Positions 58,964-64,000 of a DNA stretch of 64,000 nt are shown piece by piece. Origin of the DNA: Lentzea californiensis (lineage in GTDB: Bacteria > Actinomycetota > Actinomycetes > Mycobacteriales > Pseudonocardiaceae); the NCBI RefSeq assembly GCF_024648825.1, contig NZ_JANBBE010000022.1, positions 1-64,000 of the forward strand, in the 5' to 3' direction. Positions within the stretch are counted from its first letter, which is position 1; the number at the start of each line of letters is the position of its first letter. A program made the position numbers and the translations under genes. Under the pieces are notes generated by a model, which saw only the letters and a program-made list of their open reading frames with translations, did no database searches and was not told the origin of the DNA.

Positions 58964-61513
58964 CTACGGGTAGTTGACGACGTTCACCGGCACGGTGCCC
59001 GGTGGTGTCACCCCGCCCACGTTGTTGATCACGTGGGTGATCGTTCCCTGGTAGTTGAGCGACACGGTCAGCAGGTTGTGCATCCTCACGCCGGGCCGGT
59101 TGGGCACCTCGAACGCGTTCTCGGCCCGCACGGACGGGTTGACGTTGAAGAAGCAGTAGCTGCCGAGCCCCCACGCCTCGTGCGTGGTGACGTTGTCGCC
59201 GACCTTGTAGGCCGCGTATCCGGCCTGCCCGTTCGGCCTGTTCCAGATCGCCTGGTTCGGCACGTCGTACGGCATCTCGTTCTGGTAGAAGATGGTCCGC
59301 CCACGCTCGCCGTTCCAGATGGTCTGGTACTTCTGGTAGTGCTCGACGAACAGGCCCGTGGCCAGCACGTCGTTGCCGTTCACGACCAGGCCGGTGTCAC
59401 CGATCGCCTCGTCCCAGCCCCAAGTGCCGGCGTTGCCGTGGTCGGCACGCCAGATCCAGCTGTGGTCGATGATCGTGTTGTGGCTGTTGACGACCAGGCT
59501 GTTGGTCGCCTTGCCCGCGATCGCCCCGCCGACGCGGAAGAACACGTCCTGCAGGGTGGTCGGGTTGGACGCGTGCGACGCCGACGAACCCGCCGGGCCG
59601 ACGGTCAGCAGCGAGTTCGACAGGGTCGTGCCCGCGTCGAACAGGATGCCCTTGATCCGCACGCCGTCGACGTCCGCGACCTGCATCGCGGTGACGCCGT
59701 TCTGCGGCACGATCGTCGCGTAGCCGATGCCCAGCACGACGGTGTTCGGCCGCGTGATGTTGATCGTCTGGTTGACGTTGTAGATGCCGGGCGTGAAGAA
59801 CAGGTTGCAGCCCTGACCCAGTGCCGCGTTGATCGTCGCGGCGGTGTCGCCGGACTTCACGACGTAGAACTGACTCATCGGCAACGAGGTGCCGGGCGTG
59901 CCGCCGTTGATCCACGACGCACCGGAGGCGTTGGTGCGCAGCGAAGGCAGGAACACCCTGTACTGGTTGCCGTCGAGGTAGAGGTAGGGCACGTCGCGCG
60001 AGATCGGCGTCGTCGCGAGGTTCGTCGACGGCGGGTTCGGGAACGTGGTCGCGGGTGCGCCCGGCGTTCCGGAGAACACCATGTTCCACACGCCGCCGTT
60101 CCAGCTGCCGTAGTTGGAATCACGCGTGTACCACTGCTGCTGCGAAACCGACGCGGTCTGCCCGGACACGCGGGTGTCGGCCGTGTAGCCACCACTCGCG
60201 AACCCGTAGCTCGCCGGGTAGAGCGCCAGGTTGCCGCGGACGTCCATGCGCCGGAACGGCGCCGCCTGCGCGACGGCCCACCGGTTGGTGCCACTGGCCG
60301 GGTTGACCGCCATGTTCTCGGCGGAGCGCCAGAAGTTCTGCAGCGCCACACCCTTGTCGGACTCGTTGAACGCGTCCACGGTGATGTCACCGTTGATCAA
60401 CACGTCACCGGGGTTGCGGCCGAGGCCCGAGACGGACGTGTAGTAGCCGACGTCGTCGTGGATACCGTTGTAGGTACCGGGCTTGAACAGGTGCGCGACC
60501 CGCCGCGGCGCCATCTGCGCGGTGATCGTGTCCTTCTGGTTGTTGAAGTCCGTGTCGAGCTGCGCCTGGATGCTCGTGGCGGACATGCCCGGGTCGAAGA
60601 TGCGCGTGTTCGGCCCGAAGTTCGGGTTGTCGGACTGCACACAACCCTGCTGCGTACCGATCGTGTAGGTCGCGCTGGCCACGGCCGAGTTCGCGAGACC
60701 GGACTTGATGCCGATCGCGTTGATGGTCCTGTTGCTGGGCACCGAAATCGGCCCGCTGTAGACCGGCGAACTGCTCGTCGGCGTCGACCCGTCCACTGTG
60801 TACCGGATCGTCGACCCGGAGGTCGCGGTGGAGATCGTCACCGTCTGCGCGGACGCGTAGGCACCACCCGGCGGGCTGAACGTCGGCGTCGCGACCGGCG
60901 TGCCGATCACGTACGACGCGCTGCCGACCGACGAGTTCGCCTGACCCGACTTGATGCCGATCGCGTTGATGGTCCTGTTGCCGGACACGGAGATCGGCCC
61001 GCTGTAGACCGGCGAACTGCTGGTCGGCGTCGACCCGTCGACCGTGTAGCGGATCGTCGCACCCGACGTGGACGTCGAGATCGTGACGGTCTGCGCGGTT
61101 GAGTAGGTACCGCCCGGCGGACTGAAGGTCGGTGTCGCCACCGGCTGCGCCGCACCCTGGTGGGTGTAGCTGAAGTGCGGGGTGTCGTACTGCGGCCCGG
61201 ACTTCTCGTAGGTGAACCAGTAGTCGACCACTGTGCCGGACGACAGCGACCCGACGGTCTTCTGCCAGGTCCCGGCGTTGTTGGTCATCCGGAAGTTCTG
61301 CTGACCTTGGCCGGAGATCAGGTAGTGCACGTCGACGTAGACAGCAGGGGTCGTCGGCGTGAAGTTGATCCGGGCTTGAGTCGCGTCGATCGCGGTCACG
61401 TTCTGCGTGTAGTCGTCGGCCGCGTACGCGGCCTCGACCGTCGCCAATGACGACAGGGCAATCGCTACGGCGGCCAGTCCGCGCCGCCATCTCACCTTTG
61501 AGAGCGCTCTCAC
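58964..61513 (-). CDS. Secreted GH55-type beta-1,3-glucanase with CBM56 and two CHB_HEX repeats
   Basis: An 849-residue exported protein. Signal peptide 1-31 (RWRRGLAAVAIALSSLATVEAAYA), then a CBM56-like domain (about 35-120; VDVHYLISGQGQQNFRMTNNAGTWQKTV), two near-identical chitobiase C-terminal-type domains (about 125-206 and 207-288; VATPTFSPPGG...IRYTVDGSTPTSSSPVYSGPISV), and a GH55-type beta-helix (about 292-849; AHLFKPGTYNGIHDDVGYYTSVSGLGRNPGDV, IDHSWIWRADHGNAGTWGW, FVEHYQKYQTIWNGERG). It should attack beta-1,3-glucan such as fungal walls. GTG at 61513 lies within a LacI-type operator; GTG at 61495 is a plausible alternative start. Confidence 0.87.
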   Translation of the reverse strand: MRALSKVRWRRGLAAVAIALSSLATVEAAYAADDYTQNVTAIDATQARINFTPTTPAVYVDVHYLISGQGQQNFRMTNNAGTWQKTVGSLSSGTVVDYWFTYEKSGPQYDTPHFSYTHQGAAQPVATPTFSPPGGTYSTAQTVTISTSTSGATIRYTVDGSTPTSSSPVYSGPISVSGNRTINAIGIKSGQANSSVGSASYVIGTPVATPTFSPPGGAYASAQTVTISTATSGSTIRYTVDGSTPTSSSPVYSGPISVPSNRTINAIGIKSGLANSAVASATYTIGTQQGCVQSDNPNFGPNTRIFDPGMSATSIQAQLDTDFNNQKDTITAQMAPRRVAHLFKPGTYNGIHDDVGYYTSVSGLGRNPGDVLINGDITVDAFNESDKGVALQNFWRSAENMAVNPASGTNRWAVAQAAPFRRMDVRGNLALYPASYGFASGGYTADTRVSGQTASVSQQQWYTRDSNYGSWNGGVWNMVFSGTPGAPATTFPNPPSTNLATTPISRDVPYLYLDGNQYRVFLPSLRTNASGASWINGGTPGTSLPMSQFYVVKSGDTAATINAALGQGCNLFFTPGIYNVNQTINITRPNTVVLGIGYATIVPQNGVTAMQVADVDGVRIKGILFDAGTTLSNSLLTVGPAGSSASHASNPTTLQDVFFRVGGAIAGKATNSLVVNSHNTIIDHSWIWRADHGNAGTWGWDEAIGDTGLVVNGNDVLATGLFVEHYQKYQTIWNGERGRTIFYQNEMPYDVPNQAIWNRPNGQAGYAAYKVGDNVTTHEAWGLGSYCFFNVNPSVRAENAFEVPNRPGVRMHNLLTVSLNYQGTITHVINNVGGVTPPGTVPVNVVNYP
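60666..61140 (-). repeat. Two direct repeats (CHB_HEX modules) in the glucanase
   Basis: Two 246-base units, offset by 246 bases, encode 82-residue modules that differ at few positions, with long identical DNA stretches around the TVDGSTPTSSSP and NRTINAIGIKSG segments. Such identity suggests recent duplication or gene conversion. Confidence 0.85.
61499..61512. promoter_or_regulatory. LacI-family operator (CebR-like palindrome)
   Basis: TGAGAGCGCTCTCA, a perfect 14-bp palindrome with the central AGCGCT common to actinobacterial LacI-family sugar repressors such as CebR (TGGGAGCGCTCCCA). It overlaps the first codon of the glucanase. No LacI-type gene is in the window. Confidence 0.75.
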
Positions 61514-61663
61514 ACCTGGAACGGTAAAGCTGAGATGGCAATGAGGGAAGACGCAAGTTACAAGAAAGCTGCGCGGCTCCAGCGGGACACGAACGGAGCA
61601 GCGCGGTTGTTTTCACCCGAACGAGCACCTGATTGTGTTGAATACAAGCCATAGCGTCGACCT

Positions 61664-62506
61664 ATGACTGCATCCACCGCTCACAGCCGGGATTTGGGTG
61701 ACGAGCTCCGGCGCCTCCGCGAGACCTGCATGGGCCTTGCTGGCAACAAGATGGCCGAGAAGCTGGGCTGGGACCCCAGCAAGGTCTCAACAGTTGAGAA
61801 CGGCAGGGCCCGCGCCAGCGAGGTCGACCTCATCCAGTACTTGTCGATGTGCGGCAAGGACATCGACTTCATCAACGACTTCAAGCGCCGCTACCAGTAC
61901 GCCTTCGAGGAGTACCGGGTGCAGGTGTCCGACAACCTCCGGACGATGGTTCTGGCGGAGTCGACCGCCATCACGCTCATGAGCTACGACGCGATGACGA
62001 TGCCAGGCCTTACACAGTCACCTGAATACGCCGACGCCATCTACCGGATGACTGGTCTGGTCACCGAAGAGCGGATTCCGAACCTCGTCCAGTACAGGAT
62101 CGAGCGGCAGGCGATCCTGCGCCGACACGATCGGCCGACTTGCGTGTTTTACGTCCATGAGCATGCGCTGGAGTTGCAGGCCGGCAGCGCAGAGGTCATG
62201 GAGGACCAGTACGCCCGGCTGCTGTTCAACACCCACATCATCCGGATCGTGCCCAAGGACGCACCGATCGTCGCCTCCAGCTTCGTGCTCTGGGAGTTCG
62301 AGAAGGCGCGGTCGCTCGTCTTCAGCGAGACGATCCATGCGAACGTCTTCGTGGAGGATCCCGGCGCCATAGCCCGCACACGTCTCATCTTCGATCGCCT
62401 GGATCAACTCGCCTTGAGTGCGGAACAATCGCGGAGCAAACTGGCGGAGTACGTCAGCCCACCGCGAGAGGACTTCGATGACTCAGGACCGCACTTGGCG
62501 TACTAG
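61664..62506 (+). CDS. XRE-family regulator with DUF5753 (Scr1-type)
   Basis: A 280-residue protein. N-terminal helix-turn-helix: ELRRLRETCMGLAGNKMAEKLGWDPSKVSTVENGRARASEVDLIQYL. C-terminal DUF5753-type effector region: DNLRTMVLAESTAITLMSYDAMTMPGLTQSPEYADAIYRMTGLVTEERIPNLVQYRIERQAIL. In Streptomyces such regulators pair with small DUF397 proteins, as here, in a toxin-antitoxin-like or developmental (WhiJ-like) arrangement. ATG at 61664 is 6 bases after TAGCGT, so probably leaderless. Overlaps the DUF397 gene by 29 bases. Confidence 0.9.
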   Translation: MTASTAHSRDLGDELRRLRETCMGLAGNKMAEKLGWDPSKVSTVENGRARASEVDLIQYLSMCGKDIDFINDFKRRYQYAFEEYRVQVSDNLRTMVLAESTAITLMSYDAMTMPGLTQSPEYADAIYRMTGLVTEERIPNLVQYRIERQAILRRHDRPTCVFYVHEHALELQAGSAEVMEDQYARLLFNTHIIRIVPKDAPIVASSFVLWEFEKARSLVFSETIHANVFVEDPGAIARTRLIFDRLDQLALSAEQSRSKLAEYVSPPREDFDDSGPHLAY

Positions 62507-62660
62507 CAGCTACAGCGGCGGAGCGGAGGACAGCAACTGCGTCGAGGTGTCCCTCGCCCAGAACGCCCTGGTCCGGGACTCGAAGAACGCGAGCGGCGGC
62601 GTGCTCGCGTTCTCCTCCCCGGCCTGGCAGGACCTGCTCAGGTTCCTCGGTTCTCGTTGA
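62478..62660 (+). CDS. DUF397 protein (partner of the XRE regulator)
   Basis: A 60-residue protein with the full DUF397 pattern: TWRTSSYSGGAEDSNCVEVSLAQNALVRDSKNASGGVLAFSSPAWQDLLRFL. ATG at 62478 lies inside the XRE gene after GAGAGGA, so the two are coupled. Paired DUF397 proteins are thought to bind or modulate the regulator. The 3' end overlaps the convergent aminotransferase-regulator gene by 23 bases. Confidence 0.9.
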   Translation: MTQDRTWRTSSYSGGAEDSNCVEVSLAQNALVRDSKNASGGVLAFSSPAWQDLLRFLGSR

Positions 62661-64000
62661 GGTAGTTGTAGATCGTGTACCGGGTGACCTCCAGGACACC
62701 CGCCAGGTGGTCGACCGAGTCGCGGATGAGGAAGAACCCTGCCTCGTCCAGCACTCGGACGACCTGCGACTTGTGCACCTTCTTCATCAGCTCGACCGGC
62801 ACGCCCACGTCGGCGATGGCCTTTTCCACCAACACCCGCTGAAGCGTGTCCACGTCCTGTGGAAACGACTCCACAGGCCCGGAAGCCTCGTGGGCGGCGA
62901 GTTTGTTGACGCACAAGCAACCCACGGCGACACCCGCCGCGTCGCGGACGAACGTCGTCGACGACCAGATCGCGCGGCCGTCCGGCGCATACGTCTCGTA
63001 GCCGGGCATGTCGGTGGTCGTGCCGCGCCTCACCAGGCCCAGCAACAGGTCCGTCATCGGGCCGCCCACCTGGCGGCCGGTCAGCGAACCGGCGATCGCG
63101 ATGATCGAGTTCGGCAGGCGGGTCAGGTCGTGCACCACCACCTCGGTGTCCGGGCCCAGGGCGGAGGCGAGACTGTCGATGGTCGGCACCAGCGCCGAGA
63201 GCGCGGCCGGGATCGGCGAGGAAGCCGTGCCGGACAACGACTTCAGTGCTGCTCGCAGGCGTTCCAGCGTGCCGCGCGACGTGGTGGCGTGCGGTGAGAG
63301 GCGGACGTGCTCCGGGCGGACCGTGGCGGTGATTCCGAAGGCGTTCAACGCTTCGCCGACCACCGAGGCGGCCTCGGGCATGGTGAACGCCAGGATGCCG
63401 GCGCGGCGTTCGCGGGCGGAGACGATCTTGCCGCCGCTCGACAGCACGATCTCCTCCACCTCGGCGACGACGTCGGCCACTGCCGTGTCCAGCGCGGAGA
63501 CTCCGGCCAGCTCGACTAGTTCCAGGGCCTCCGCGAAGGCGCCTGACACGACCGGCGAGAGGTTGGTGATGTTCCAGGCGGCGGCGTCCGGGGCCGCGTC
63601 GTGGACCGAGTCGTCGAACAGGCCGGCGTCCACCGCGCCGGTCCAGCCGGACAGCACTGGCGAAAGGCGTTCCAGGGCACGGTCCGACAGGACGACGAAT
63701 CCGGTGCTCCACCCCGCGCGCAACCACTTCTGGCCGCCTACCACCAGCACGTCGGCCAGTTCCCACGGTTCGTCGACCACGCCGAAGCCCTGGATGCCGT
63801 CCACGACCAGCAGGCGGTCACCGACCACTTCGCGCAACGCCGCCAGGTCCGCGCGGTAGCCGGTGCGGAAGTCCACAGCGGACACCGACAGAGCGGAGAC
63901 CTCGGGAGTCAAGCGAGTTGCGACGGCGGCCGGGTGCACCGGGCCGTCCAGCAGCACGGAAGGGAGGCCCGCCCGCACCCACGGGTAGGTGTTGGACGGG
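62638..64000 (-). CDS. Class V aminotransferase fused to YheO-PAS/HTH regulator (5' end outside window)
   Basis: At least 453 residues, open to the window edge. The first about 240 form a class V PLP fold: LSVSAVDFRTGYRADLAALREVVGDRLLVVDGIQGFGVVDEPWELADVLVVGGQKWLRAGWSTGFVVLSDRAL, with the PLP lysine in GGQKWLRAG. Then a YheO-like PAS domain (IDSLASALGPDTEVVVHDLTRLPNSIIAIAGSLTGRQVGGPMTDLLL) and a C-terminal helix-turn-helix (SQVVRVLDEAGFFLIRDSVDHLAGVLEVTRYTIYNYLNENRG). It resembles a regulator that uses an aminotransferase domain as sensor or enzyme, but in the order enzyme-PAS-HTH. Substrate unknown. Confidence 0.85.
   Translation of the reverse strand, partial: PSNTYPWVRAGLPSVLLDGPVHPAAVATRLTPEVSALSVSAVDFRTGYRADLAALREVVGDRLLVVDGIQGFGVVDEPWELADVLVVGGQKWLRAGWSTGFVVLSDRALERLSPVLSGWTGAVDAGLFDDSVHDAAPDAAAWNITNLSPVVSGAFAEALELVELAGVSALDTAVADVVAEVEEIVLSSGGKIVSARERRAGILAFTMPEAASVVGEALNAFGITATVRPEHVRLSPHATTSRGTLERLRAALKSLSGTASSPIPAALSALVPTIDSLASALGPDTEVVVHDLTRLPNSIIAIAGSLTGRQVGGPMTDLLLGLVRRGTTTDMPGYETYAPDGRAIWSSTTFVRDAAGVAVGCLCVNKLAAHEASGPVESFPQDVDTLQRVLVEKAIADVGVPVELMKKVHKSQVVRVLDEAGFFLIRDSVDHLAGVLEVTRYTIYNYLNENRGT

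Overview
The window is high-GC DNA with dense, often overlapping genes, many GTG or TTG starts and many leaderless-looking promoters. It encodes GAF-ANTAR proteins, NsdA-like, SARP and LAL regulators, an XRE/DUF397 pair, a type VII-type polymorphic toxin, a CvnC (DUF742) protein and PPOX/F420-type enzymes. Together these point to a filamentous actinobacterium, most likely Pseudonocardiaceae (Lentzea/Saccharothrix/Actinosynnema type). The genus is inference. No tRNA, rRNA, insertion sequence, integrase or CRISPR array was recognised; the content reads as chromosomal with regulatory and accessory clusters.

Layout. 0-1.5 kb: 3' end of a penicillin-binding protein converging on an ATP-dependent DNA ligase across a strong hairpin. 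1.7-12.1 kb: a signalling island with two RsbW-like kinases flanking an RsbQ-RsbP-STAS operon, four GAF-ANTAR proteins, a RecQ helicase coupled to a DUF1360 gene, and an NsdA-like TPR protein coupled to a stand-alone sigma region 4 protein. 12.1-14.2 kb: an FMN reductase and a DHA2 exporter, each behind a SoxR-like 19-bp-spacer promoter. 14.2-19.0 kb: a quinate/shikimate catabolic locus (dehydroshikimate dehydratase, shikimate dehydrogenase, TetR regulator, MHS transporter) with two near-identical operator copies. 19.2-26.5 kb: a 1403-residue secreted nuclease toxin with two YezG-like immunity genes, a WGR/beta-propeller protein and a decayed phosphoesterase.

26.5-33.5 kb: a SARP regulator, two divergent NIS siderophore synthetases and an orphan Nudix-like effector domain. 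33.7-36.7 kb: a compact run of Nudix hydrolase, cobalamin-binding-like protein, D-cysteine desulfhydrase family protein and small alarmone synthetase. 36.7-46.9 kb: mostly regulators (MerR with its own operator, MEDS-ATPase, CvnC, two divergent LAL proteins, Cys-rich ArsR-like protein), plus a LapA-type membrane protein, an EF-hand protein and GTP cyclohydrolase I.

46.9-56.7 kb: a cobalamin (corrin ring) cluster: cobN behind a B12 riboswitch, divergent cobG-cobH-cobIJ, and a converging cobL-cobM-cobK operon preceded by a PPOX gene and a KAP-family NTPase. 59-64 kb: a secreted GH55-type beta-1,3-glucanase with a LacI-type operator over its start, an XRE/DUF397 pair, and a class V aminotransferase fused to a YheO-type regulator, cut by the window edge.

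The most distinctive points are the toxin with an uncharacterised GCDAG domain, the aminotransferase-YheO fusion, the NsdA-like/sigma-4 pair, the paired SoxR-like and paired TetR operators, and a perfect 15-bp palindrome over the start codon of the KAP NTPase.
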